Of a stretch of DNA of 64,000 nucleotides, positions 33,619 to 45,932 are shown one piece after another. The position numbers and the translations under genes are program-made. The first letter of the stretch is position 1. Each line of letters opens with the position of its first letter. Source of the DNA: Cliona cf. orientalis (lineage: Eukaryota; Porifera; Demospongiae; Clionaida; Clionaidae); NCBI GenBank assembly GCA_963930775.1, contig OZ005697.1, positions 9,384,292 to 9,448,291 on the forward strand, read 5' to 3'. The notes below the pieces were generated by a model. That model made no database searches and had not been told where the DNA came from. It saw only the letters and a list, made by a program, of their open reading frames with translations.

Positions 33619-36361
33619 TCATGCTGGTGTAGATATATCTCGAGTTTTCACGACAGGCTCAGTAGACTTCTCCACCGCTTCAACGATGCTCTGTTCTGAC
33701 TGGCCCGTTTTCTTGTCGATCTCTAGTTTGCAGGCAAATTCTGACGATGCTGTCTGCGATGTTGTTTCACTTGCAGCTGTGCCTGCCGCTGGCGTCTCCT
33801 TCACGTCTGAAGGTGGTAGCGACTTAGATACAGCCTCCTTAGCCTGTTCCTGGAATGTAGTAGTAGTCTCACTTGCATCGTCATTTGCTTCTGTTTTCGT
33901 ATCTTCAATCTTTACTTCAATACTTGTCGGTGGAACGCTTGAAGTTGTAGGTACTTCATCGACTTTTGCTGGTGTACTTGGTGCAGGTGCTTCGATGCTT
34001 TCCTCTGCTTCCGTTTTTGTTTTCTCCTCAGTAGGTTTCGGAGGAGGTGTGTCTTCAATTTGGTCTTGAGCTTTTATTTGTTCCTTTTCAGCGCTGCTGA
34101 CACTGCCTGATGTTGAGGTCGGTTCTGCTGTAGCTGATGCTTCATCTTTCACCTCTTTTGCATCACTCTTTTCTCCACCATCACCATTACAACCTTCTTT
34201 GTCTGTCATAGTAGTACTTTTATCAGCTTCTTCCTTGGGGCTTGCACCTGCAGAGGCTTGATCGTCCGTGTTAACTTTCTCTTTTGGTTCGCTGATAGTA
34301 ACTGCTACTTCATTAGTTTTCTCCATTTTCACTGGTGGATCGTCTGATATCACTGCTGTTTGTTTTTCAACTGAAGTGGGTGGCAACTCTGTTTCTTTCG
34401 TACTTGAATCTGTCCCTTTCATAACTGTATCATCTTGGGGATTGAAACTATCTCCATCTTCTTTCTTTTGACTGGTACCACTTCTGGGTGTATCTTCCTT
34501 AACTTTGCTGTCAGCACCTTCAATCATTTCTTTCTTATCTGGTGGCTTCTGGTCACTGCTCTCTCTTTCCTTCTCGGCTTTAACTGCAGCTTCTTTACTC
34601 TTAGAAGACTGGCTTTTACCGGAGTCACTCTTCCTTACTGGCAGCTCTCCACCACTCTTAGGGGCAGGTACACTGGAGTATACTTGGCTAGCGGCCTTCA
34701 GACTCTCTTTGCTGATCGACAACTTTTTTGCGGCTCCATTTGCTAAATTATCACTACTTTTTGAGACGGTGGTGGTGAGGCGATTTTGCGGCCCTGATCT
34801 CAAGCTCTCTCTACTTTTAGACTTCTGTCCGAGACTCACAGTGCTGATACTACTGCTGCTCTTTTTCGATTTTGATATACTTGAGCCAGAAGTGGATCTC
34901 AAAGAGTCCGTGCTCTTTTTCTTTCTCTTGGTAGAAGAAGCTTGATCGCTCGAAGGTGCACTTTCTCTGCCGTCTTTTCGTTTCTCCTTACTAGGTCCTT
35001 TTGGCTGCTCTTTTGTGGCAGCTACGTTAGCTGCAATTCCAGTGGCAGAATTGCTCTTAAGCACACCACCACTGGTTTGCAGTGCGGTGATTTTCTTTGA
35101 TCCTATCGGAGGAAGTAGGGGTAATCTTGGCTCGGATTTTGTCTCCGTGATGCCATCATCGATGTTTGGCAGTGGCTTTAGAGGGTGTGAGGGTGAAGAT
35201 ACTGGATCAGGATGGTGCTGTGATGATTTTAATTTGTTCAACTCCTGATTAGAAGGATCTTCTGTGTCTTTTTTCTTCGATGATGATTTGGCTGGGAGGA
35301 GTTTGTCTGGCTTGCTGATTTGAGGAGATGGTTTATGATCGTCATTTCCCTGACCATCAGTCGATTCAACTGCTTCTGGCTTCGTTGCAAGTGGTGTCTC
35401 CTTCTCAATCTTGGAACCGAGACTGGGAATTGGACTTGGATCTTGGACGGCTGCTTTCTCAACTACAATTAGGGTAGGCTTATCTTTGTCCTCTTCTTTT
35501 CCTTCTGCCTCCTCAGATTTCATTTCTTGATCACCACCCGATTTCGTCTTTTCTATCGTCTTCTTGGAATCAATCTCTGGCTCCAAATCTTGCACTGGTT
35601 TAGCTTCTCCCTGGTCAGTTCTTATCGTCTCAATATCATCCTCCTCCGCTTGTTGCATGGTCGGTTCAACTTTGACTTCACCGTCCTTCTTAGCTTTACC
35701 GTCGTCTGGTTCCTGTTCTTCCGTTCCTTGTTCCCCATGGTCCTCTCTCCCAGCGGCGGCACTATCCTGCTCAACCGACTGAACCAAGATCACTTTATCG
35801 AGCTCATGGGTTCCGTCATCCGATATCCTCTCATCATTCTGGGGGGCAAGGGGGGAGTACAGCTATTAATCAATTTAATGGTTATGACATTGTATGTGAT
35901 GTGGTGCATGACTGTGATGTTAGTACTAGCCTGGATGTACTGTACCTCTGGCGATAGTGGTGGTGTTTGTGTTGCCTTGGAGACGGTGGTCACTGGGCGA
36001 GGGGGAGGGGACTCATCGTGATCACCACCAGAGTGACGCTGAATTGGATACACTGAAGAGAATAATTGATTATGATGGATCATTCACAGTGAACTATACT
36101 CATTATATCTACATCCATTTTATAGTATAGTATCGTGCAACTACGATGTGCAGAGAGCATGCGCAGTATATTATATATACGTCTTCTGAAGCACAGAATC
36201 TGATAATATTTGTTTAGTATACTCACCTCTCCTGGTTGATGATATACCGCAGCCCATACCGATTCCGTCTTTACGAGAGCAGTACGGTATAATATATCCG
36301 CGATCTCACCTTTACGTGCTCTGTGTGATATCTCTGCGCAGACTAAATACGTGGTTATCAT
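33619..36361 (-). CDS. Large intrinsically disordered Lys/Glu/Ser/Thr-rich protein, about 815 aa
   Basis: Family not recognised. Exons on minus strand: 36227-36361, 35946-36038, 33619-35838; all phase 0. Residues 1-45 (from ATG 36361) look folded and partly hydrophobic, with HRARKGEIADILYRTALVKTESVWAAVYHQPG. Residues 46-100 are Pro-rich ([12 protein letters not shown]). The rest is almost free of aromatic residues and dominated by K, E, S, T, P, with Ser/Lys blocks such as KSKKSSSSIS and many acidic KxE motifs, resembling MAP- or neurofilament-tail-like proteins only in composition. An alternative donor at 36309 (AAAG|GTGAGA) could shorten exon 1 but then needs a different acceptor. Exon 1 structure is less certain than the long 3' exon. 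Confidence 0.65.
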
Positions 36362-36739
36362 GTGCCGCTAACGCTAGCTAGCGAAGGGGGGCGTTGACCT
36401 ACCTGCCAATTACATTCAATACGCGCATTCTTCGCATTCCAGACTAATTATACTCCCACGCCGGCTGCCTATAGAAACAGTGCGCCAGTTGACTAACTCA
36501 GCTCTTTGATCTTCATGGACCAGTGACCACCAAAAAATCATGAACTATAGCAGCAGCAGCCATTATCACATCCAGTATAATAATAATAATATTATAGCAT
36601 GCCTATGATAATTATAAATTTATAGACTACATAATCTATAATATCTATATATGATTTTATGCTAGCTAGACATAGCAACTTCAATAAGTAAGAATAAATT
36701 ATTATTGATGATACAAATTAATACAACAGAAATCAATTA
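36362..36739. other. Spacer between the disordered-protein gene and QTRT1
   Basis: Promoter side of the disordered-protein gene and 3' flank of QTRT1. Rich in AATAAT repeats; no other signal seen. Confidence 0.45.
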
Positions 36740-39700
36740 CTATCTCTCTTGTGAGGGTGGTTTTAGTGTGATATTGACAGAAGCCAGTGCATTGACTGCC
36801 CAGCTGTCGTAGTTCCCATCAGGAAACCGAAGGTTCATGAACTCCTGGACGAACTGGGGGAACCGCTGCTCCATGACACTTTGACGAACACTTTGCATCA
36901 GCGACAGCTGCAAAATAAGTATAATTATAGTACAGTCATAAAAGTGTTGAATGCCTTCAGAGAGGTCACGTGATCAATTATTAAATTTACAGTAGTTAAT
37001 CGAATAGGAGGTGCATAATATCCTAGGATATAAAATTGGGGTACCAAATTTCCTGGGTTGGCAAATATACTGTGACATCGATATACATGAGCGATTGACG
37101 ACCTTTACCAGAAATTCTTCAGGGCACCAGATCTTACACACATTATTCTCACACCTGATATGCTACGTTGTGTATGGTGAGGAGAGAGCAGGCCAGCGTC
37201 TCTTTCTGAGTGGCCAGTGAGTGAAGGTCGGCCCTGGAGTGGTTGCGACACGCCACGCAGCCACAGTCAGGATCAATGGGACCAAAGTCGCCAGCAAACT
37301 CTCTACGCTTGAGGTCCACCTGACCCCACGGCACCAGAGCAACACCAAACCTCTATAACGATAGAAAGATTATTTTAGCGAAAGAAGCAATGATTTCTTT
37401 TTTTACTTACTGCTGTTCTTGTAGGGAAGACACAGTCGTACATGTCCACTCCAAGAGCACAGCACACAACCAGGTCAACTGCAAATCTGGATAAAATTTA
37501 TCGATCACGGTGAAGTCCTTTAGAATTTTGAAATTGATAGAAATACTGATGCATGATGGACAAATCTTTAGCCTCATCCCCAGGTCACCCATAGTGTTTC
37601 AAAAGTGGGAGTGGCATGGGGACAAGGCTACATTAAATTAACTTGATCTCATTGTTTGATTATCAATATAACTGCATAATTATCATCATAACGAGCAGGG
37701 ACTTACCCCACACCCATGCAGTATCTGGGCTTGTCCCTCGGGAGCAGGTCGGTGCAGAGGGTGACTATCCTCCAGAACACGTCCTTCTCCTCTCCTCCGC
37801 TCAGTCCACCGATGGCATAGCCAGGGAGATCACGCTCCACCATAGCTAAAAACACACACAGGCATAGTGGTATGTACATGTATTATATGACATCAAGTCT
37901 TGACAGTAGCTACCGATCTTATGAGATTATGAATGGTACGGTATATGTAGTCCACAAAAATCGAATCTAGAAATCCATGAAAATACATTACATTACAACA
38001 TAGCAGGTTACAGCTGGTTATAGTAGCCTCGTCCCCAGCCACCCCGATCTTTTCGATCGGGGTGCCTTGGTAATTTTTGGTAATTTGGTATTGTTGGTAA
38101 AGTTAGTAATGTTGGTGCTGTAGGTCGATTGTGACGACATGAGAAATGTTGATAATTTTGGTAATTTTGGTATTGTTGGTAAAGTGGTAAAGTTAGTAAT
38201 GTTGGTGCTGAAGGTCAATTGTGACGACATGATAAATGTTGATAATTTTGGTATTGTTGGTAAAATTGGTAAAGTTAGTAATGTTGGTGCCGTAGGTCGA
38301 TAGTGGCGACATGAGAAATGTTGATAATTTAGGTATTGTTGGTAAAGTTGGTAAAGTTAGTAATGTTGGTGCTGTAGGTCGATTGTGGTGACATGAAAAA
38401 TGTTGATAATGTTGATAATTTAGGTATTGTTGGTAAAGTTGGTAAAGTTAGTAATGTTGGTGCTGGTTATAGTAGGTGTAATTGGTAATCTGGTGTAATC
38501 GGCATACAATACAAGGGGGGACCCTTACATGTAATTCGGAGCTTACATGTAAGCGGCTTACAATGTAAAGTAGCTGGTAAGTTGGTATAATTGGAGAATG
38601 TAATGCAATCACATTTTACATGTACATGTAAGCCTACCCCCCTACATGTAATTTATTTGAAGAAAATTCAAGTGGACTGCACTGTAGTTGTAAACATTAT
38701 TATAATGCCAACTATCATTATTGATTGACTAATGGGGGATGTATGCCTGTCAAATTATGCAATGATTATATGATTTCAATTTGGGAAATTTATGACCATC
38801 AAGCAATACTATAGCTAAAAATACTTATATATATACCTTTGACACATTTTCTCCTCAGCTCAGCCTGTAGTCCACCCTGGATGATGCCAAAAAGGTTTTG
38901 TGAGTCTTTCCTGCCGTGTGCCTTGATACATCGATCCAACCAGCGAACAGACCTCCACATGGCCTCTTCGACACGAGGACCCGTCGTCTTGACGTGGACG
39001 ACGTCATCAAGCTGCATTATGATGTCGGCGCCGATGGTGTTTTGAATCTCGATAGAGTGCTCGGGTGTCAGTAGCATCTCGCTGTTGTCATGAGGAGACT
39101 GGAATTTAACACCACCCTAGGGAGAAAGATAGAGAGAGAGATTTTACAAACTTTGAGGCGCAAGTTTCAGAAATGAGTACTACTTACTTCTGTGATCTCA
39201 GCCAGTTTCAGTAGTGACACCATCTGAAATCCACCACTGTCCTGGCATACAGTCAACAATATTATTATGAATCAGATGTCTTCAAGCAGCAAAAAACCAA
39301 AATAAAAACAAAAGAAACAAACAGACATACTGTCAAAAGTGCTCTGTTCCATCCCATGAACTTGTGCAGTCCACCGACCTTCTCCAGTACTTCACAACCC
39401 TATGGAATGAATCGACGGTAACACGATCATCATTCAGTGAGCATGTGATTTGTACAATATGAATTGAATTGAATATTTAATTTTAAAGCCACGCCACTAG
39501 GCGGCAGACCACAAGTTTGGTCCAATATTATTAAAGATCTATTAGACACCCCATATAAAGCTCAGTCTACGTCATCCCATCACCAATATTAAATAGTGCA
39601 CTCACAGGCCTATTTCCCAGATGATAGGTATTTCCGAGTATGAGCTGGCAGTCGAGGTCAACCAGTTGCTGAGGTGTCATGGCCTTGAGTGTTCCCTGAG

Positions 39701-39848
39701 TCCCCACAGGCATGAACACAGGAGTGTCTACCGTGTGGTGGGGAAGACACATCTTAGCCACTCTAGCCTTGGAGATGGGACATTCGGCAAGGATCTTGAA
39801 GGATAGGGCGCTTTTACTCATATCGCTTGTATCATCGCCATCTGCCAT
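36740..39848 (-). CDS. QTRT1: Queuine tRNA-ribosyltransferase catalytic subunit 1
   Basis: Exchanges guanine-34 for queuine in tRNAs Asp, Asn, His and Tyr, with QTRT2 as partner. Exons on minus strand: 39606-39848, 39331-39399, 39188-39241, 38837-39116, 37707-37845, 37411-37486, 37155-37352, 36740-36907; 408 residues (human 403). The nucleophile and general-acid aspartates fall at D105 (LLTDSGGFQM) and D279 ([15 protein letters not shown]), the same numbers as in human. Zinc site: C-x-C-x2-C (CGCVAC) followed by the histidine of TIHN. GNTYHLG, MQLDDVV and AIGGLSGGE complete the pocket. The start is the ATG at 39848 (MADGDD); an upstream in-frame ATG at 39881 exists. Intron 4 holds a minisatellite. 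Confidence 0.95.
38050..38470. repeat. Minisatellite in QTRT1 intron 4, about 5 copies of 82-91 bp
   Basis: The word GTTGGTGCYG recurs at 38111, 38201, 38283, 38365 and 38456. Each unit also carries a GTCGAT- or GTCAAT-like core, GACATGA.AAATGTTGATAAT and GGTATTGTTGGTAAAG. Unit length alternates near 82 and 90 bp through loss or gain of internal TTGGTAA steps. Confidence 0.85.
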
Positions 39849-39929
39849 TTTTGAGTGGTGCTGCCACGTGTTTACGGGCATGCGCAGTTGTGTGTTGTCA
39901 CTGGCAACAATAATCGACTAATCATGTAG
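39849..39929. promoter_or_regulatory. 81-bp bidirectional promoter QTRT1/TTC16
   Basis: The smallest start-to-start gap in the window. It contains an E-box CACGTG (39865-39870) and an NRF1-like GCATGCGCAG (39878-39887; 11 of 12 to the consensus with flank). No TATA box. Confidence 0.65.
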
Positions 39930-42900
39930 ATGGGCTTTATTTGGAGTAAAATAGGCATGGCTGAGCACTCGACTGCTGATTATCAACGGGAACGATCTCG
40001 GGCTCTGCTGGCGAAGCTAAAGAGCAAGCGTACGTTTCGTGGATTTACAAAATTGAACGATGAAGAAGGAAAAGAGAAGATCGGCCCTTCTTTCTCTCAG
40101 ATCATGGAAGAGAAAATATCTTCAATGTATAAAAATGAGTCAATCATCGCGAATGTTTTTTTATCTTTTCTACTATACGCTAGGTTGAAGGAAGCCCGCG
40201 ATTTGCACGAATCTGGTGATTTTCAAAAAGCTATAACCAAGCTAACCCGAGCCATCGCACTAGAGCCAAGAAATCCCGACCTATTCAAGCTCCGAGCGGA
40301 GGCTTACTTCTCTCTGAGCGAGTATCACTCCTCGATCATCAATTTCCAGAAGGTGATATCCCTGCAGCCGAGTGTGGAGGGGGAGGTGATAGAGAGGCTA
40401 GCCTGTGTGCACTATGAGTATGGGGCGTGGCTGTACGACAATGGACAGTACGCTCGGGCGCTGGAGATGTTTGAAAAGACGTCGGAGTATCAGCCGCACA
40501 ACAAGGAGCCAGTCATGAGGAGGTATAATTGGCCGCGAAGAATATTATGCATGTATTTGCAGTCTAGGTACGAAATTGGACTCTTGATTTGTAAGCCCCC
40601 ACACCTCCCGAAATTCAACTCTTAATAAAAATTGGAGGCATGCTATAATATTATATCCTGTATAAATAGTACTCTAGAGCCTTCTTTATTTGAAATATAT
40701 GGCACTTATTGCAATCCCTCATTAAAATAAATCGTTCCATTTCCAGGATAGGGTGCTTATTGTCCCTCCGGCGATACGATGAGTGTCTGGTGATGATCAA
40801 TGAAGAGCTAGAGTTGGACGATGCCAATCCAGACCTCCACGTCTTCAGAGCTAAGCTAAACCGACTCTTTGGAAATGTATAACCAATACTAACATTTTGG
40901 CTTAAATTGCTCAACATTGAAATAATAATATTATCATTATTTTTTTAGAATACCCAGTGCTACTACGACGTGTGCAGTGCCCTGGGGATTGATCCTGACC
41001 ATGAAGAAGCTCTCAAATTGAAGGCTGAGCTCGAAGAAAAAGCAGTGGACTGCAAAAATCAGGTATACCTTCTTGCCTATGTACAGTCAATCTCCTGCAG
41101 TGTGGTGCTAATTTTTGTATAATGATATTGTTTTGTAGGCCGTTCACAACAGCTTGGTTGGGAGGAAGAAAGATGCATTGAGGAAGATCTCAACTGCCAT
41201 CGACAGTGACCCAGCAGTCGCTGAATATCACATTTTAAGGTAAAAATTATTATTTTCTGGACTTGCATAACAGTTACTTACATGCATTGTATATCTTGGC
41301 CATTAATTACCAGGGGTGCCGTTTATCGAAGGCTAGGCGACTTCAATGCTGCAGTGGATGACTATCTGACGGCCATGGATAAGTGTAGCCACGACCAGGA
41401 CTGCACTGTCTACCAGCACGCCTCCAGGCACCTCGTTCTCACCTACAACGACTTTGCCATGGAGTGCTTCAGACAGCGGTGCTTTGGTGAAGCCGTGACC
41501 CTACTCAACCAGGCCATCAAGGAGGAGAAGGGAGAGAAGGGACTCTATCTTAACAGAGGAGGTCGGTTACCTGCTAATACAGTTTGTCCATGTAATAGTG
41601 TATTAGATAGTTATATCTTGCATATATTATGATTATAGATACACAATACCATATAGCCGGAAAATTTGGCAGTTTAGTGATCTATGTTATAACCGCCAAA
41701 TTAAAATCCACCAAAATTCCTACTCGCATATATATGTATGGCGATCCCGTACCGAACCGCCAAATTTAAATCTGCTAATATTCTTGCAATAGCGATTTGG
41801 GCTCAACCACCAAATTTAATTTCCGCCAATATTTCCGGCTATAGATACGGTATCTTATACTTGTTCTCTCCTCCCTCTCCCTATCTCTCTCAGACTGTTT
41901 CTATCGTATGGACAACCTTCACTTTGCCCTTGCTGACTACCAGCAGGCGTTAGGCCTTGATCCCACCAACTGGGACGTCTCTTGTCGCATCGCTGTGGTC
42001 CACTGTGAGCTGGGCGTGGATCTCTTCAGCAAGGGTAGCTACGAGAAGGCAGAGAAACAGTTCACTGCCGCTCTCCAGCACAACCCCAAAGTCAGCCGCT
42101 TCTATCTGTGCAGAGCGAGGGCCAGGAATGGGTTGAAGGTTGGTAGCTAGGTTATTCTGGGATGGTTCCTGTGATTTTCCAACTTGCATAATTTTCGGCA
42201 AAAATTATTGAGAAAGAGTAAAAAAGGTCATTTATCACTCATGCACTGGTTCATTCAACAATTTTTTATCCTGGGCCATTTTTTATGTCAATAATATTAT
42301 TATGATGTCATCAATAATTAAATTTTTTCTGCAGAATATATCGGGAATAAAGGATGATGTCATAGCTGCTCTCCTCCTGCACCCCGGGTGTGAGGAGTGC
42401 CTCTCACTAATTGCCAGGGTCTTCCCCGGAAAGACGGCCCAGGAGCTCATGCGCAGCCACGAGGCTTCAGTGGTCCGCGGCAAACTCGATGCAGAGATGA
42501 AAAGAATAGCAGAGCTCTACGCTCCAACATCTGATAATAGACCCTCAAATTCAGGCACCATCCCACCAATCGCATCGCAGTATTTGGAAGGAATTGAGCT
42601 AAAAATGGCCGAGTCAGCAGAACAAAAATCAAATTCAGCACCAAGGACTTCTCTATCACTCACTGTACCCTCTCTTGGTCCAGACACTAAATTACCTTTT
42701 AAGTCTTTCGGCTCATCATCTGATAAACCTCAACCTGAGAGTAGGGCTACTGGGACTAAATCTAGAAAGAGTAGCACTGATAAGAAGCAAGCTACTGTGA
42801 TGATGGAAGCTAAATCTGGGGAAGAGATAGAGCCAAAGGAAGAGGAGGAGGAGGAGGAGGGCAGCTCTTTAGTTGTGAGTCCGCGTCAGTGGAGTGTGTT

Positions 42901-43371
42901 GGAGTGCCCCTTGCCCCCCCTCACCAGTGATCCCCACGGAGTCCTACCAGCGCTCACCGCCTGCCTAAAGGAAGATAACTTCCACAAACAAATATACTAC
43001 TCAAAGAAAGCAGTAAGTGGAAATGGAGGGCTTGATAAACTTTGGGACCTACAGAGTGCATTTCTCTGCATGATATTATTAATTTTGTATGGCTTGACTA
43101 GAAAGAAATTTCAATCGTAACAGTAATGGAGTTTAGCTCAAATGTATACCTAATAATAATAGTATTATAAAATCTGTATCATCTCTTATTATGTGCATTA
43201 TTTTTGTGTTTCTCCCAGTGTACAGAGGAGGTACAGCGAGTGCTGAGAAGTCCGCCTGAGCACTACGGGATAGCAGAGAGAGCACCAAGGATACAACTGG
43301 CACACGACATCGTGTTTGGAGGCAGGACAGTTGCCACGGCTAACTCACTGCTAAGAAATATCAATAAATGA
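39930..43371 (+). CDS. TTC16: Tetratricopeptide repeat protein 16
   Basis: TPR scaffold of unknown molecular function, testis- and cilium-associated in vertebrates. Exons: 39930-40522, 40747-40876, 40949-41062, 41139-41239, 41314-41561, 41894-42138, 42335-43012, 43219-43371; 753 residues. TPRs run through most of residues 85-500. LLTYNDFAMECFRQRCF, KGLYLNRGDCFYRMDNLHFALADYQQAL and the segment after the last TPR (NISGIKDDVIAALLLHP) match human TTC16 as I recall it. The C-terminal third is disordered, with acidic E-rich runs (42830-42865), unlike the Ser/Thr/Lys repeats of the human tail. ATG at 39957 (MAEHSTADYQ, better Kozak) is an alternative start. Two donors are weak (GTCGGT at 41562, GTTGGT at 42139). 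Confidence 0.86.
41646..41853. mobile_element. MITE with CCGTATAGCCGGAAA-type ends in TTC16 intron 5
   Basis: Inverted ends: left at 41646 (ATACCATATAGCCGGAAAA), right at 41825-41853 (TTTCCGGCTATAGATACGGTAT). AT-rich interior without coding capacity. A half-copy (TACCGTATAGCCGGAAATA) lies at 18444 in POMT1. Confidence 0.72.
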
Positions 43372-43571
43372 CGATATTTAATACTAGTCTACATATTATA
43401 CGAGCACATAAACTATAAAAATACTGTACTCTTGAAGTTGGTCGGCTACAGTTCTGCACGCGCATGTGAATCGACCACTTACCATTCCCACAAGCCCCGC
43501 CCATATCATGATCGCTGCAAATTCATGAGCCATTGGCCACGCTACGAGCTAGCTACTCTAGAATTTCAGGA

Positions 43572-45639
43572 ATGGCTAGTAATCTTCTTGCTCAAGCAAA
43601 GCCTCCCACGTTGGACGAGATCCTCTATCGCCATGGCCTGGAAAAGAAGCATCTGGAACGAAAGATTCCAGCCGAGATGAGACTGGAACTACTCCCACTT
43701 CTAGATGATTGGAAAATGACCGGTTACTATCTAGGCTTTACAGAACAAAACCTCAGTGATATTGAAATTGACAATCCTAGTGAAGAGCGCAGGAGAATGG
43801 CTTTGCTCAATGAGTGGGAGCAGAGACATGGGGAAGAGGCCACTTACCTCAAATTGGCTGAGGCATTTCATCACCGACAAAAGATAGCTGCGGTCGAGAG
43901 GCTGTGTAAGAGGCTCAAGGAGATGGATGGGGGCAGCTCAGCCAGACCAGATGATGGTAAGTGTCCTATATCAGCATGATCACATGGCTGTGTATAGCCT
44001 AGCTACTCTTTGATTTAATATCGCAGAAGGTGATCAGAATTCTGAAGATGAGCCTGGCAGCTCGGACAATGGAAGCAGTGCTGCTGTCAGTGAACAACTT
44101 AGAACTTCTTTGTCTCATCAGGTATAAAAAAAATCACAAGGTCATGTAACTGAAGTAGAAATCCATAAGAATTTGCATGGCTCTTTGGCTGCAATGTTAT
44201 GCATGGCAGTGTGTATTGTCGACCCTTACCATACGATGTGTCCCACAAGCCACGCCCACACCAGCGATCAGCTAGCCTATCCATGGCTGCTCAAAGAGTA
44301 AGTGTGTCGTTTATTGCTATAGCTGGCTATATATTCCCCTGATGCTAGCGGCTTGTTGGGGGGACTAATGCCAAATTTTTTTTTGTTTGCTATATAGGAA
44401 AATGAGATGACTATGCCAGAGGAACCAGGGGATGAAGATGATGACGAAGAAATTGGCATGTTTAGGGCTCACAAGACGCTCCTTGAGAACAGCATAGACG
44501 ACCTAGCCAACATGGACCCAGAGAAAGTAGCTACTCAGCTAAAGAAACAGGGCTTATTTGATGAGCAGGACTGTCAGCTCATTGATCACGAAGTAACTAA
44601 ACGTGCCAAGAATATCAAAATCATAGAAATGCTTCAGGGTCGTGGACCAACCGCTTTTGATACCTTCTTCAAAGTCTTGAGTTCCACCGATGAAGCTTCT
44701 GCTGATAATTTCCTGCCTGTGAAGCATCGCATACTCTGGTTTACGTCAAGCCCTAGGTACGCCGCTACAGTCACTTATGCCCTGGAGAAGTACTTCGATC
44801 GCGACACCGTGTTCAAGTCCGAGAGACAGAAACAGCGAGGTAGCTATATGCTTCGAAAGGGAAGAATCTTCAAAAGGAGACTTTCTAGTGATACTTTGAA
44901 GGATGATGAAGGCAGTGAGCCAGCTAAACTAGCTCAAGATGTTGAGCTATACCTGGCTTTTCCAATCTCAGAGAGAGGTGATACCCCACAGAAAGCTTTA
45001 ACAGATGTGTTCCGAGATCTTGGTTCTGAGATGACTGTTGCTGTTCTGAGTGGAGTGTGTGTGGGTGTGCGTGGTGATGGTGGTGCACGTGGGGAGGAGT
45101 TACGAGTGAAGGGAGGGGAGGTGGTGCTGGCAACAGAAGCAATCTCATTGGACGGCCACAAACGCGAGCTCCCTCTGAGTTTAGCTCTGATGGAGGCTAA
45201 AACGCATCTCTCTCAGCTCCCGGAGGAGAATAAAGAGTGGTTTGGTGAAGCCAAGGAGAAGCTAAAGAAGCTGGAGCAGGCTAGTGGAATTCCAATTGGA
45301 GAGCACCCAAGGCTTGTGCCTCATTTTGACACAATACGCCAAGACATTCAAGCCACAACCACTGGCCAACCTCACCGTCTCCCCAGAGCACTAGCCTCGG
45401 ACTCCAATACCGTCCTCTTCTACGACCTTTGTGCCCAGCACCTTAGTGTGGAGCGGCCGTGGTTTAGCTGCAAGGGTGCGATTGGTCACGACATGCTGAA
45501 CAACGCTGACCCCACAGCTGCCCAGGAAACAGGCTCTGTCTGTGCTCTCATGAGCACCTTCTTCGCCCTGGAGGCGTGCAAGACCATTGTGGATAAACTG
45601 AGGCTAAGTAGCCAAACTTTTAACTCAAGGTCCAAGTGA
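43572..45639 (+). CDS. Death domain-CARD-nucleoside phosphorylase-like fusion protein
   Basis: Predicted apoptosis/immunity-type adaptor or effector. Exons: 43572-43956, 44027-44121, 44398-45639; 573 residues. About 35-117 is a Death domain (W47, LGF, DIEIDNPS, LLNEWEQRHGEEATYLKLAEAF). About 129-180 is an acidic linker. About 181-258 is a CARD (LLENSIDDL, ATQLKKQGLFDEQDCQLI, RAKNIKIIEMLQGRGPTAFDTFF). About 268-565 resembles the phosphorylase/nucleosidase fold: TVAVLSGVCVGV then KGGEVVLATEAISLDG fits the strand-glycine-rich loop-GDIVV pattern, and PWFSCKGAIGH fits VxxRAISD, but the usual catalytic Asp and the EME motif are altered. Domain names of the first two are firm; the third is inference. 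Head of exon 1 has only one in-frame ATG (43572). Confidence 0.8.
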
Positions 45640-45932
45640 ACAAAATTTTTTTGCTTGATATGTTATTAATTTTATATTTGTTACTTTCACACTGTAATGT
45701 GCAGCAGTCTTTACAAGTTTAATAGGGTACATATCAAAATATACAAAACTTAAGGCTACTAATAATTATTATTAATGGATACGTATACATTAACAGCTAT
45801 AATATTATATACCATAATATCGGGCATCATGCATGCAATGCATGATGGACAATAGCAAAAATTTTTGCACCAAATAATATAATAATCCTATTAGCTATAA
45901 TAAAAACAATTTCTCTGGGTATGAGCTCAATG
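45640..45932. other. Tail-to-tail spacer DD-CARD gene/7TM gene
   Basis: AT-rich 3' flanks; CATGCATGCAATGCATG near 45829-45845 is a short palindrome. Nothing else seen. Confidence 0.45.

Noticed and set aside
38050..38470. CRISPR-like array
   Set aside because: Repeats are contiguous and similar throughout with no unique spacers, in an animal intron; it is a minisatellite.
43533..43571. N-terminal extension of the Death-CARD protein
   Set aside because: The extension would begin with TTG; the first ATG is at 43572.
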